Below are positions 1-7,968 of a DNA stretch of 64,000 bases, piece by piece. The stretch is from JBAZMA01 sp041649995 (GTDB lineage Bacteria; Omnitrophota; Gorgyraeia; Velamenicoccales; Velamenicoccaceae): the NCBI GenBank assembly GCA_041649995.1, contig JBAZMA010000001.1, forward strand, positions 124,001-188,000, given 5' to 3'. Position 1 is the first letter of the stretch; each line of letters starts with the position of its first letter. The notes beneath the pieces were generated by a model that saw only the letters and a list, made by a program, of their open reading frames with translations, did not search any database and was not told where the DNA came from. The position numbers and the translations under genes were made by a program.

Positions 1-1
1 C

Positions 2-574
2 AATGTCCTGCAGAATGATTGCGTGGATATCGGGTCCAAGGACATCGCGGTCTTCGGCAAGGGCAGGCTGGTTGCCACCATCGGGCTCAAAGATGTTATT
101 GTCGTCGATACCGATGACGCGCTTCTGATCTGCCACAAAGACCGTTCCGAAGAAGTCAAGAGCGTTGTCGAACAGATCCGGCAGAACAAGAGGCAGGAGC
201 ATGTTTCCCACAAGACCGTCAAGAGGCCCTGGGGTCTGTATTCGGTCATCAATATGGGCGACGGGTTCAAGGTCAAGCTTGTTCAGATAGACCCGCACAA
301 GCGGCTGAGCCTGCAAAAGCACCACCAAAGAAGCGAACACTGGGTTGTCGTGGAAGGAGAGGCCAAGATCACGATCGACAGGGACACCTGTTTTCGCGGC
401 CCCAACCAGAGTATTTATGTGCCCAAAAAAGGCCTGCACCGCCTGGAGAATGCTACAGACAAGCCGCTCAAAATCGTGGAAGTCCAGTGCGGCGCTTACC
501 TGGAAGAAGACGATATCGAACGCTTAAGCGACGATTTTAACAGAAAAAAAGAAGTCATCAGTTTTCTGTCTTAA
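2..574 (+). CDS. manC: Mannose-1-phosphate guanylyltransferase / mannose-6-phosphate isomerase, C-terminal part (5' truncated)
   Basis: The reading frame is open from base 2, so the N-terminal nucleotidyltransferase part lies before the window. What remains shows the end of the guanylyltransferase domain (VIVVDTDDALLI) and then the type II mannose-6-phosphate isomerase cupin, with RPWGLYSV, FKVK and LSLQKHHQRSEHWVVVEG. Family knowledge: these enzymes make GDP-mannose from mannose-1-phosphate in the cytoplasm, and the cupin interconverts fructose-6-phosphate and mannose-6-phosphate. Its place at the head of a long polysaccharide locus fits supply of GDP-mannose. The internal ATG at 23 is not a real start because homology extends upstream of it. 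The symbol is by family; the naming (manC, cpsB, algA) varies. Confidence 0.88.
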   Translation, partial: NVLQNDCVDIGSKDIAVFGKGRLVATIGLKDVIVVDTDDALLICHKDRSEEVKSVVEQIRQNKRQEHVSHKTVKRPWGLYSVINMGDGFKVKLVQIDPHKRLSLQKHHQRSEHWVVVEGEAKITIDRDTCFRGPNQSIYVPKKGLHRLENATDKPLKIVEVQCGAYLEEDDIERLSDDFNRKKEVISFLS

Positions 575-595
575 CGGGGGGAGAGATAGAAACCC

Positions 596-1498
596 TTGCG
601 GCGGGAATCAGCCATGAAGCTTTTTTACTATCAATCCAGGACGGCGAATAACTTCGGGGATGAACTTAATCCCTGGTTGTGGAATAAGATTTTTCCAAAC
701 CTCTTTGATAACGATTCTGATGTTCTTGTAACCGGAATGGGCACGATTTTAAACGGCAGGGTCCCGAAGGCCAGAAAAATCATTGTCCTGGGTTCCGGGG
801 TCGGCTACGGGAAAGCGCCGGTTATTGATGATTCCTGGCATATTTACTGGTTAAGAGGCCCTTTGTCCGCCAGGCAATTGAGGGTATCCGCTGAGCGCGC
901 CATAACCGATAGCGCTTACCTGATTCCCACATGTCATATCCCGGACAAAAAGAAGGCGTTTGCCCATAGTTTTATGCCTCATATCAGCCAGTCGAAATGC
1001 TGCGATTGGGAGGCTATCTGCGCGGATTTAGGCATGGGGTATATCGATCCGGATTGGGAAACAGGCAAGGTACTTTCCGTTCTGGAGAACACGCAAAATC
1101 TGATCACCGAGGCTTTGCATGGGGCGATCGTCGCGGACGCTTTTCGAATTCCCTGGATGCCTGTTGTGACAAAGGCGTCGATCTTGAGATTCAAATGGGA
1201 AGACTGGTGCGCTTCGATGGATTTGAAATATTCCCCGCTATTTTTATGGCCGCCCTGGAAAGGCGGGCAGGACGGCCTCTTGTGCCGGATGAAACGCGCG
1301 ATGAAGGCCCGGCTCGTGAAGAAGCAGTTAAGAACCATCATGAGCAGGCAAAAGTTCTTTTTGAGCAAGCGGAACATCCACTTAGACAGGATAAGGAGGA
1401 TGGAGGCCAGGCTGGAAGATTTCAGGTCAGACCTGTTGCATCAGGCATTTTTGCCCGGCAGCCGCGTAAAACAAGAGGCCAAGAGCTGTGAGGTTTAA
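596..1498 (+). CDS. Polysaccharide pyruvyl transferase family protein (ExoV-like)
   Basis: About 300 residues. The N-terminus has FYYQSRTANNFGDELNPWLW, the NxGDxL-type opening of the polysaccharide pyruvyl transferase family; the middle has VLGSGVGYG and WLRGPLSA, and the C-terminal half has TEALHGAIVADAFRIPW, the usual E-LH-A motif. Family role: adding a ketal pyruvate from phosphoenolpyruvate to a sugar of an exopolysaccharide repeat unit. The TTG start at 596 lies about 10 nt after a GGGGGGAGAG ribosome site; an in-frame ATG at 614 is the alternative but has a poor site. The last 80 residues are basic and look like an extension. It lies 21 bp after the GDP-mannose gene. Sugar substrate unknown. 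Confidence 0.72.
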   Translation: MRRESAMKLFYYQSRTANNFGDELNPWLWNKIFPNLFDNDSDVLVTGMGTILNGRVPKARKIIVLGSGVGYGKAPVIDDSWHIYWLRGPLSARQLRVSAERAITDSAYLIPTCHIPDKKKAFAHSFMPHISQSKCCDWEAICADLGMGYIDPDWETGKVLSVLENTQNLITEALHGAIVADAFRIPWMPVVTKASILRFKWEDWCASMDLKYSPLFLWPPWKGGQDGLLCRMKRAMKARLVKKQLRTIMSRQKFFLSKRNIHLDRIRRMEARLEDFRSDLLHQAFLPGSRVKQEAKSCEV

Positions 1499-1678
1499 GG
1501 GAGGGCGGCCTTGCTGCAGTTGAGAGTGAATAAAGGATAGGAAATCGTCGATGTTGATACAGAATGGTCATAAGGCCGGTCATAGCGAAGAAACAGGAAA
1601 GAATGTTTTTATTTAAAATAGTTGTTATCAAAAGATAATTTCTTGAATTAGAAGGGAGGGGGAGAATATGGATCACAC

Positions 1679-2713
1679 ATGCTTTATAGATTCCGGCAAG
1701 CTATTAACAGATCATGGTTTGGGCTTTGGACTAAAGAAGTCCTTGGAACTCCCCCTTTGGTTATCAGGGATGGTGAACTGATAATCTTCAGCATGATCTC
1801 CCATTGGGATGTCATGATGTACTTGATCGCGATTAAAACTTTGTATAGACAGTTGGGCCGTGGGAAGATCGTAGTCTTAAATGACGGATCACTTAAAAAT
1901 ACGGATCTTTCTCTTATCAGGGAACATGTCAGGCCTAGGGAAATTATCCATATTTCTGATGTCAGGACAGGGCCCTGCCCAAGCGGGGCTTGTTGGGAAC
2001 GCCTCTTATGCATTGCCGACCTTGTTCCTGACGCCTATGTGCTTCAGCTTGACGCTGATTCTTTAGTGATAAAGGAAATGCCTGAAGTAGAGGAATATAT
2101 CCGCAATAAGAGAAGCTTCGCTTTGGGGCAGATCTTTTTAGGTCAGGAAATTTACCCTATGAGTTATGTCAGTTCCGAGATGAGAAAAAAAGGGACTGAT
2201 TATGTGGAACATGTGGCTGAGATGAACTTTGACCAGCTTGAAGGGTTTGAGGACATGAAATATTCCAAGTCCAGCGCCTGTTTTGCGGGTTTTGCCAAAG
2301 GGTCTTTTGACCGCACAGATGTTGAGGATTTTTCATCCAGAATGGAATCGCTTTTGGGCAAGCGCTGGCATGAATGGGGAACGGAGAAAGTGACGTCCAA
2401 TTTCATTGTGGCTAACACGCCTGGTTCCGCTATTCTTCCTTTTCCCCAATATGTTTCTTATTATGCAAAACCAGAAATTGACTACGAAGATAGTAATTAT
2501 CTTCATTTTACAGGAACGCATCGTTTTAAGAACGGGTTCTATATCAGAATGGCGAGGCAGGCCGTAAGGGATCTTTTGTATAGTCATCTTGAAAATCTTT
2601 ATTCACATCCAGCTTCGTCAGGGCCTCATCGGGTAAATAAACATTTTCAAGATATGCCGCCGCAGAAAAGCGGCGCGCCGAATCCTCCTATAGATCCGGG
2701 CGTGAGGGGTTAA
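1679..2713 (+). CDS. Unrecognised GT-A-like glycosyltransferase, first of a tandem pair
   Basis: I do not recognise the family with certainty. A DxD-type motif (LQLDADSLV, Asp125 and Asp127) sits after a predicted strand, as in metal-dependent GT-A glycosyltransferases, and a conserved CWERLLCIADL stretch precedes it. The C-terminal half has KRWHEWGTEKVTSN and YLHFTGTHRFKNGFY, both kept in the next gene. The start at 1679 aligns with the start of that paralogue; an ATG at 1668 is in another frame and stops early. The GGAGGGGG site is about 16 nt upstream, which is long. The 40-residue C-terminal tail is not shared and is rich in Pro and His. The context (pyruvyl transferase before, sugar amidotransferase after) suggests glycan assembly; the activity is inferred. 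Confidence 0.55.
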   Translation: MLYRFRQAINRSWFGLWTKEVLGTPPLVIRDGELIIFSMISHWDVMMYLIAIKTLYRQLGRGKIVVLNDGSLKNTDLSLIREHVRPREIIHISDVRTGPCPSGACWERLLCIADLVPDAYVLQLDADSLVIKEMPEVEEYIRNKRSFALGQIFLGQEIYPMSYVSSEMRKKGTDYVEHVAEMNFDQLEGFEDMKYSKSSACFAGFAKGSFDRTDVEDFSSRMESLLGKRWHEWGTEKVTSNFIVANTPGSAILPFPQYVSYYAKPEIDYEDSNYLHFTGTHRFKNGFYIRMARQAVRDLLYSHLENLYSHPASSGPHRVNKHFQDMPPQKSGAPNPPIDPGVRG

Positions 2714-2789
2714 ACCAGAAAGGATAGGCCTGCGCAATTCCAAATAAGCGCAGGGTCTATTCAGCCAGAGGCTGAATTAAGGGGGATGG

Positions 2790-3758
2790 GTGTTTTATAA
2801 TTTGCGTCAGACGGTTAACAGAGCATGGTTTGGTTTTTGGGCCGGAGAAATCCTGAAAACCCCGGCTTTAGATATCCGCGGTGAAGGATTGGTCATTTTC
2901 AGCCTGATATCCCACAGGGATGTCATGATGTATCTGGCTGCCATTAAGTCTTTTTACAATCGTCTGCGGCGCGGCAGGATCATGATTTTAAATGACGGTT
3001 CCCTGACTTTTTCGGATATGGCTTTGCTGAAAGCGCACGTCAGGCCTTCGGCGATCATCCATATTGCCGATGTCAGGACAGCCCCATGTCCCAAAGGTTC
3101 CTGCTGGGAAAGACTCCTTTGTATCGCGGACCTTGTTTGCGATTCCTACGTCATTCAGCTTGACGCGGATTCGCTGGCGCTTGGGTCTATGCCGGAAGTT
3201 GAGGCGCATATCGTTGGACAAAAAAGTTTTGCCATTGGGCAGGAATATCTGGGCCAGGAGATATACCCCATGGCTTATGTTTGTTCGGAAATGAAAAAAA
3301 AGGATTCAGAGTATGTGGAGGTCGTGGCGGAGAGAAATTTCGACAGGCTGGAAGGATTTGAAAATCTGAAGTATTCAAGGTCTAATGCCTGTTTTACGGG
3401 CTTTGCCAGGGGTTCTTTTTCCCGGCAGACAGTCGAAGATTTTTCAATAAAAATGGAAGCCATCGTAGGCAAGCGATGGCATGAATGGGGAACGGAAAAG
3501 GTGACATCCAATTACATTATCGCCAATTCCCGGAATTCCGCCATCCTTCCTTATCCAAAGTATGTCTCCTATTACGATGACCCCAGAATCGATTATGAAA
3601 AATGTTCTTATCTTCATTTTACAGGAACGCATCGTTTTAAGAACGGGTTCTATATTCAGTCAGCGCGCAAAGCCATTAAGGAGATAAAAGAGGGGGAGGG
3701 GGACAATGGTAGAGTTAAAAAGGTGCTCAAAATGCCTTCTGCCGCAAACGTATCCTGA
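2790..3758 (+). CDS. Unrecognised GT-A-like glycosyltransferase, second of a tandem pair
   Basis: Clear paralogue of the preceding gene along its whole length: same VMMYL-AIK opening, same CWERLLCIADLV, same LQLDADSL DxD motif, same KRWHEWGTEKVTSN and YLHFTGTHRFKNGFYI. It starts with GTG at 2790 just after a GGGGGATGG stretch. A small hairpin (TTCAGCC/GGCTGAA, 2760-2776) lies directly upstream and may affect translation. The 3' end overlaps the start of the amidotransferase gene by 53 bp, so the two are probably translationally coupled. Divergence between the two paralogues is moderate and spread evenly, so the duplication is older than the glycosyltransferase repeats further along. The GT assignment is inference from the motif and setting. 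Confidence 0.55.
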   Translation: MFYNLRQTVNRAWFGFWAGEILKTPALDIRGEGLVIFSLISHRDVMMYLAAIKSFYNRLRRGRIMILNDGSLTFSDMALLKAHVRPSAIIHIADVRTAPCPKGSCWERLLCIADLVCDSYVIQLDADSLALGSMPEVEAHIVGQKSFAIGQEYLGQEIYPMAYVCSEMKKKDSEYVEVVAERNFDRLEGFENLKYSRSNACFTGFARGSFSRQTVEDFSIKMEAIVGKRWHEWGTEKVTSNYIIANSRNSAILPYPKYVSYYDDPRIDYEKCSYLHFTGTHRFKNGFYIQSARKAIKEIKEGEGDNGRVKKVLKMPSAANVS

Positions 3759-4746
3759 TATCGTTTTTGATGGACAGGGCGTTTGCCATAAGTGCAAAGA
3801 GCATGACGAGAAATACGGAAACAAGGATTACAAGAAGTGCGAAAAAGAATTGTGTTCGATCTTTGACTGGGCAAGGGGCCAGGAAAAGCCTTATGACTGC
3901 GTTGTGCCCTTCAGCGGAGGCAAGGACAGTTCCTACACCCTCTATGTCTGCCGCAAAATTTACGGTTTGAAGGTTCTGGCCGTGAATTTCATCAATGGGC
4001 TTCAGACGTATGAAGCCATTATTAACATGAAAAGGATCACCGAGAAGCTGGATGTGGCTTTTACTTCTTATGGCCCCAGCCCTGAGACCTTGCGACGGCT
4101 TTATCAGGCATTTTTGATGAAAACAGGACAATTTTGCTTTCCCTGCGATATGGGCATCTGGAGGACAGTGCATAACGCTGCTGAGCAATATGACGCGCCC
4201 TTGATCGTTTCAGGATTTTCAGCGCAGATAGAATCGCGCGGCAAGAAAATATATTCCTATAGCAATAAACTTTTTCAGGCTGTGGCCGAGGGCGTGATAT
4301 CAAAGAGAGAAATGCGGGATTTTCTTGAAGAAACAGCATGGCAGAAGTTGTGGCGCAGACTCAAACGGGGCCGCCTGACACGTTATCGCAGGCAGATTTC
4401 CCTGCCCGATTATATGGAATGGGATGACAATGTCATCAAGAACACGATAACCAATGAGTTGGGTTGGGAGAAGAGAAAAGACGGCTCCAGCGACCACATT
4501 GATTGCGCGCTCGCGCCTTTGAAAAATTACCTGGTTGTTCAGAAGTGGGGTTTTGGAGAAAAGACCACAAAATACGCGGCAATGGTCCGGGCCGGGCAAT
4601 TAGGCAGGAGCGAGGCCCTGAAGAAGGCTGAAACAGAAGAAGACCCTGCCGTTGCCGGGGATGTCGAGAAGTATTGCGCCATGCTTAAAATCAGCAAAAG
4701 CGACCTGCTGGCAGCCAGGGGAAAAACTCACTTGGATAAACTCTAG
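3706..4746 (+). CDS. N-acetyl sugar amidotransferase (PseA/WbpG-like)
   Basis: 346 residues. The N-terminus has a four-cysteine zinc-type site (CSKC at 7-10, CHKC at 27-30), followed by the PP-loop ATP pyrophosphatase motif SGGKDSS at 70-76 and the conserved CFPCDMGIW. This is the layout of the N-acetyl sugar amidotransferase family (WbpG, PseA), which turns an acyl-amino sugar into its amidino form using ammonia from a HisH/HisF-like partner. No such glutaminase partner lies in this window, so it may be elsewhere. The gene overlaps the preceding one by 53 bp. Its presence suggests that the glycan contains an amidinated amino sugar, although the exact sugar cannot be read from the sequence. 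Confidence 0.82.
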   Translation: MVELKRCSKCLLPQTYPDIVFDGQGVCHKCKEHDEKYGNKDYKKCEKELCSIFDWARGQEKPYDCVVPFSGGKDSSYTLYVCRKIYGLKVLAVNFINGLQTYEAIINMKRITEKLDVAFTSYGPSPETLRRLYQAFLMKTGQFCFPCDMGIWRTVHNAAEQYDAPLIVSGFSAQIESRGKKIYSYSNKLFQAVAEGVISKREMRDFLEETAWQKLWRRLKRGRLTRYRRQISLPDYMEWDDNVIKNTITNELGWEKRKDGSSDHIDCALAPLKNYLVVQKWGFGEKTTKYAAMVRAGQLGRSEALKKAETEEDPAVAGDVEKYCAMLKISKSDLLAARGKTHLDKL

Positions 4747-4783
4747 AGTTTTAATCGGCGTTTTAATTTAAAAGGAATGCTTC

Positions 4784-5629
4784 ATGGACAACACAGTCGT
4801 CGTTTATGTGCCGGATAATTCCCTGAAAAAAGGCTATCAGACTATTTTTTATGAGATAGCCAATGAGCTCAGATGGAACAAATGGCTGATGTATCAGCTT
4901 TTTCGCCGCGATTTCTTCGCGATGTATAAGCAGTCATTTGTGGGTGTGTTCTGGGCGTTCTTTATGCCGCTTTTGAGCATTGCCACATTCATGATCCTGA
5001 ATCGGGGGGGTGTGCTTGATTTGGGGGATGTCAGCATGCCATATCCGCTTTACGCCATTTTAGGCATGGCTTTCTGGCAGATATTTTCCGCAGGGCTGAC
5101 CGCGGGCGCAAACGCCCTGGCCAGCGCGGGCCCCATGATCACGCGCGTTAATTTCTCCAAAAAAGCCCTGGTTCTGGCGTCTTTGGGCAGGCCGACCATC
5201 ATTTTTCTTGTGCAGTTAGGCATGGGCCTGGCCATGTTCCTTGTTTACAAAATAACGCCTTCTCCGGCAGCGTTCCTGATTCCTCTTGTCATCATACCCC
5301 TGACCTTTCTGGTGCTGGGATTGAGCTTTTTTCTTTCCCTGTTCAATGCCTTTGCCAAGGATGTCGGCAATGGCCTGCAGGTGCTGATGACGTTTTTGAT
5401 GTTCCTGACGCCGGTGCTTTACGCGACGTCCGGCGCCGGGCTATTGGGGACATTGACGAGGTTTAATCCCCTGTATTATTACATTTCCGCCGGCCGCGAC
5501 CTCATGACGCGCGGCTATATCACAGAGATGAATGGATTCATCATCAGCAGTGTTTGTTCAATCGCCTTTTTCTTCATTGCCCTGGTTTTTTTCCATCTGA
5601 CCGAGACCAGGGTCGCGGAAAGGATGTAA
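4784..5629 (+). CDS. wzm: ABC-2 type polysaccharide exporter permease (Wzm/TagG-like)
   Basis: 281 residues with six predicted hydrophobic segments and the usual amphipathic N-terminal stretch (NELRWNKWLMYQLFRRDFFAMYKQSFVGVFWAFFMPL) of O-antigen and teichoic acid exporters. The ribosome site AAAGGA lies before the ATG. The partner ATPase begins two bases after the stop. Family role: forms the inner-membrane channel that moves a finished, undecaprenyl-linked polysaccharide to the periplasm. Together with the next gene this points to ABC-dependent export rather than a flippase for at least one glycan of the locus, even though an O-antigen-ligase-like protein is also present downstream. Confidence 0.87.
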   Translation: MDNTVVVYVPDNSLKKGYQTIFYEIANELRWNKWLMYQLFRRDFFAMYKQSFVGVFWAFFMPLLSIATFMILNRGGVLDLGDVSMPYPLYAILGMAFWQIFSAGLTAGANALASAGPMITRVNFSKKALVLASLGRPTIIFLVQLGMGLAMFLVYKITPSPAAFLIPLVIIPLTFLVLGLSFFLSLFNAFAKDVGNGLQVLMTFLMFLTPVLYATSGAGLLGTLTRFNPLYYYISAGRDLMTRGYITEMNGFIISSVCSIAFFFIALVFFHLTETRVAERM

Positions 5630-5630
5630 C

Positions 5631-6827
5631 GTGGCTCAAGAAACAGTCATTCGTCTGGATAGCGTTTCCAAGAAATTCTGCAAATTGCTGAAGCAGTCCA
5701 TGGTTTACGGTTTCAAGGATATTGCCAGCAATATGCTGGGCCTGAGTTCTCACCCCGAGCGCCTGCGTAAAAATGAGTTTTGGGCTGTGGATGAAGTATC
5801 TTTTGAGGTCAAGCGCGGGGAAACCCTGGGTTTGATAGGGGCCAACGGTTCCGGAAAGACCACGATCTTGAAGATGATCAGCGGTATTTTCTGGCCGGAT
5901 AAGGGAAAAGTCGAAGTGCGGGGTAAGGTGGGAGCTCTTATTGCCGTGGGCGCCGGGTTTCATCCCGACCTTTCCGGAAGGGAGAATATCTATCTGAACG
6001 GCGCCATCCTTGGCATGACTCGCAAGGAAATGGCCAAAAAATTCGACACCATTGTGGATTTTGCCGCTATCGGCGATTTCCTTGAGACCCCTGTGAAATA
6101 TTATTCCAGCGGTATGTTTGTGCGTCTGGGATTTGCCATCGCGGCCCATTGCGAACCGGATGTGCTTTTGGTGGATGAGGTCCTGGCTGTGGGCGATGAG
6201 CAGTTCCGCGCCAAGTGTTACGAGCGTATCAGTAAGCTTAAGCAGCAGTGCGGGGTCGTGATTGTTTCTCATAGCCTGGATGTTATCGGCAAGGCGTGCG
6301 ACCGGTGTATGCTTATTCATAAATCCAAGCCTGTTTTTATGGGCTCGCCCGCTGAAACCATTGATCTTTATCTGTCTTTGCAGGCAGGCAAAAAGGCTGT
6401 TGTAAAAACGTCATTCTTAAGGCTCAGGAGTTTTGAGATCCACGCGAAAAAAGAAGGCGAAGTCTATGTGATGAATTCCTTTGACCCTGTTGCCTTGAAG
6501 ATCGAGCTGGATTCCGACGTGAGCCAGAAGGAGGCAACCGTCATTCTTTTCTTTCATAAGCCTTCAGGGGAACTGGTCGCCGAATGGAACAGCGATGTCA
6601 ACGGCAACGGCAGGGGCGTGGATATTGTTACAGGCAGTCAAGGCATGGATATTCTCATCAAATCCCTGAATTTGAAATACGGGCTGTATTACATGTCTTT
6701 GGTTGTTACTACCAAAGACAGGCTCAAACATCTTTTGTGGATCCATCACGGATGGAAGCTCAGAGTCAAGGGCGATGCCGTGGCTGTGGGGGATTATCAA
6801 TTGTCAGGGGTATGTCAGCGGTCTTAG
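5631..6827 (+). CDS. wzt: Polysaccharide ABC exporter ATPase with C-terminal glycan-binding domain (Wzt-like)
   Basis: 398 residues from a GTG start two bases after the permease stop. Walker A is GANGSGKTT at 70-78, the signature region has YYSSGM near 158-162, and Walker B with its following loop is VLLVDEVLAVGD near 178-189. Residues from about 270 to the end form a beta-rich extra domain, as in Wzt proteins of E. coli O8/O9a, where it recognises the capped non-reducing end of the O-antigen. Such a domain suggests that the exported chain carries a terminal modification; the pyruvyl transferases nearby are candidates for making one. That link is inference. Confidence 0.88.
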   Translation: MAQETVIRLDSVSKKFCKLLKQSMVYGFKDIASNMLGLSSHPERLRKNEFWAVDEVSFEVKRGETLGLIGANGSGKTTILKMISGIFWPDKGKVEVRGKVGALIAVGAGFHPDLSGRENIYLNGAILGMTRKEMAKKFDTIVDFAAIGDFLETPVKYYSSGMFVRLGFAIAAHCEPDVLLVDEVLAVGDEQFRAKCYERISKLKQQCGVVIVSHSLDVIGKACDRCMLIHKSKPVFMGSPAETIDLYLSLQAGKKAVVKTSFLRLRSFEIHAKKEGEVYVMNSFDPVALKIELDSDVSQKEATVILFFHKPSGELVAEWNSDVNGNGRGVDIVTGSQGMDILIKSLNLKYGLYYMSLVVTTKDRLKHLLWIHHGWKLRVKGDAVAVGDYQLSGVCQRS

Positions 6828-6829
6828 AG

Positions 6830-6958
6830 ACGCGAATTAACGCGAATAGTCGCTAATAGTATTGTTAACGCGAATTATTCCAACGCAGATTAACGCAGAT
6901 CTAACGCGGATAATCGCAGATAATTGAACGCGAATTAACGCGAATACAATGATATTAA
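6830..6958. repeat. Degenerate tandem repeat of an AACGCGAATTA-type unit
   Basis: Almost the whole gap between the exporter ATPase and the next gene consists of imperfect copies of ttAACGCGAATTA and related forms (AACGCAGATTA, AACGCGGATAA, CGCAGATAA). The same module occurs in the opposite orientation at 11306-11345 and inside a coding sequence at 27123-27176. Seen directly; function unknown. The next gene has no clear ribosome site after this repeat. Confidence 0.8.
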
Positions 6959-6965
6959 AAGTGTC

Positions 6966-7910
6966 ATGGGGAACAGGGTTGTTTCAGAAAAACTATTCTC
7001 TTTATTCAAGAGATACAGGCCGAATAAATTCGTTTTTGTCAAACCAGGGGGGAATTACGGGGACGAATTGATCTATAAGGGGGCTGAGAAATTAGCACTC
7101 CTCGCAGGCCTGGATTTTACAAGTTTAACACATGAAGAATTTTTGAAATCTGTCTTGCCTAAAGATACGGTTATATACATCCACGGCGGCGGAGGTTTTG
7201 TTACCTGGTGGTCAGGCAGTCCTGAAGAAATACTCGTAAAAGCAGTTTCGACGCCCGGAAGCATTGTTATCAGCGGCCCTCAGACCTTTTGGGACAACAG
7301 GCCCTATTTATCAAATCTCACCAATAAGGTTAAGAAAGCCAATAAAGCGCGACAATTGTTCATTTTTACAAGGGAAAGAGCCTCGTATGAAGCCATTAAA
7401 GACGGATTTTCAAGCACAGATATCCATGTTGAACATGACCATGACACGGCCTTTAATCTGGAAAGCCCTGACCTTGTCATCGGGCAAGAGGCCGAAAAAA
7501 GGTATTGTCTCTTTGCCGTCAGGCAGGACAGGGAAAGCCCCGAAGGCCAGGCTGTCAAGGTTCGAGCCTTCGCTTTAAAACTGGATCCTATCAATTATTG
7601 TCAAAGTTTTCACCACTGGGTTGATCTTCACGCCCGCTCACGCGTGATCATTGCCAATAGGCTTCATTCAGCGGTGCTCGGGCATATTCTAAAAATTCCT
7701 ACAATCCTTCTCGGCAATAACTATCACAAAAACCGCTCTGTCTGGGAGTACTCTCTTGAATCTAGAGATATCAAATGGATAGAAACAGCAGTCTCTGTTA
7801 AAGAAAATTATTTTGATGAATTCTGGAGTAATTCTTACCTTCAAAGGGGTTTGAGGCTCTACTATGGTATTAGGGAGAAAGATTTCCTTAAACGCTTTGC
7901 AGAAAAATAG
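6966..7910 (+). CDS. Polysaccharide pyruvyl transferase family protein (CsaB/EpsO-like)
   Basis: 314 residues. It has the family features in order: KPGGNYGDELIYKGAEKL near the N-terminus, YIHGGGGFVTWW near 75, SGPQTFWDN, FTRERASYEAIK, and near the C-terminus ANRLHSAVLGHILKIPTILLGNNYHKN. The expected role is transfer of pyruvate from phosphoenolpyruvate to a hexose or amino sugar. It is only distantly related to the ExoV-like protein at 596-1498, so the locus has two different pyruvyl transferases. The ATG at 6966 directly follows the AT-rich repeat and has no convincing ribosome site, so the gene may depend on leaderless or coupled translation, or the start may be wrong. Confidence 0.8.
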   Translation: MGNRVVSEKLFSLFKRYRPNKFVFVKPGGNYGDELIYKGAEKLALLAGLDFTSLTHEEFLKSVLPKDTVIYIHGGGGFVTWWSGSPEEILVKAVSTPGSIVISGPQTFWDNRPYLSNLTNKVKKANKARQLFIFTRERASYEAIKDGFSSTDIHVEHDHDTAFNLESPDLVIGQEAEKRYCLFAVRQDRESPEGQAVKVRAFALKLDPINYCQSFHHWVDLHARSRVIIANRLHSAVLGHILKIPTILLGNNYHKNRSVWEYSLESRDIKWIETAVSVKENYFDEFWSNSYLQRGLRLYYGIREKDFLKRFAEK

Positions 7911-7968
7911 TTATCAGGACAGATAGAAGCATTTACGAGCTATATATTGGAGTTTTTTGGGGAGGGGT

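Noticed and set aside
1668..1778. Start of the first GT-A-like protein at the ATG at 1668
   Set aside because: The ATG is well spaced from GGAGGGGG, but its frame stops after about 37 codons and does not match the paralogue; 1679 does.
5574..6320. Minus-strand open frame opposite the Wzt gene
   Set aside because: Walker and signature motifs on the plus strand identify the real gene.
6830..6958. Multiple tandem operator sites before the pyruvyl transferase
   Set aside because: The units are degenerate and the same module is found inside a coding sequence, which fits a spreading repeat better than operators.
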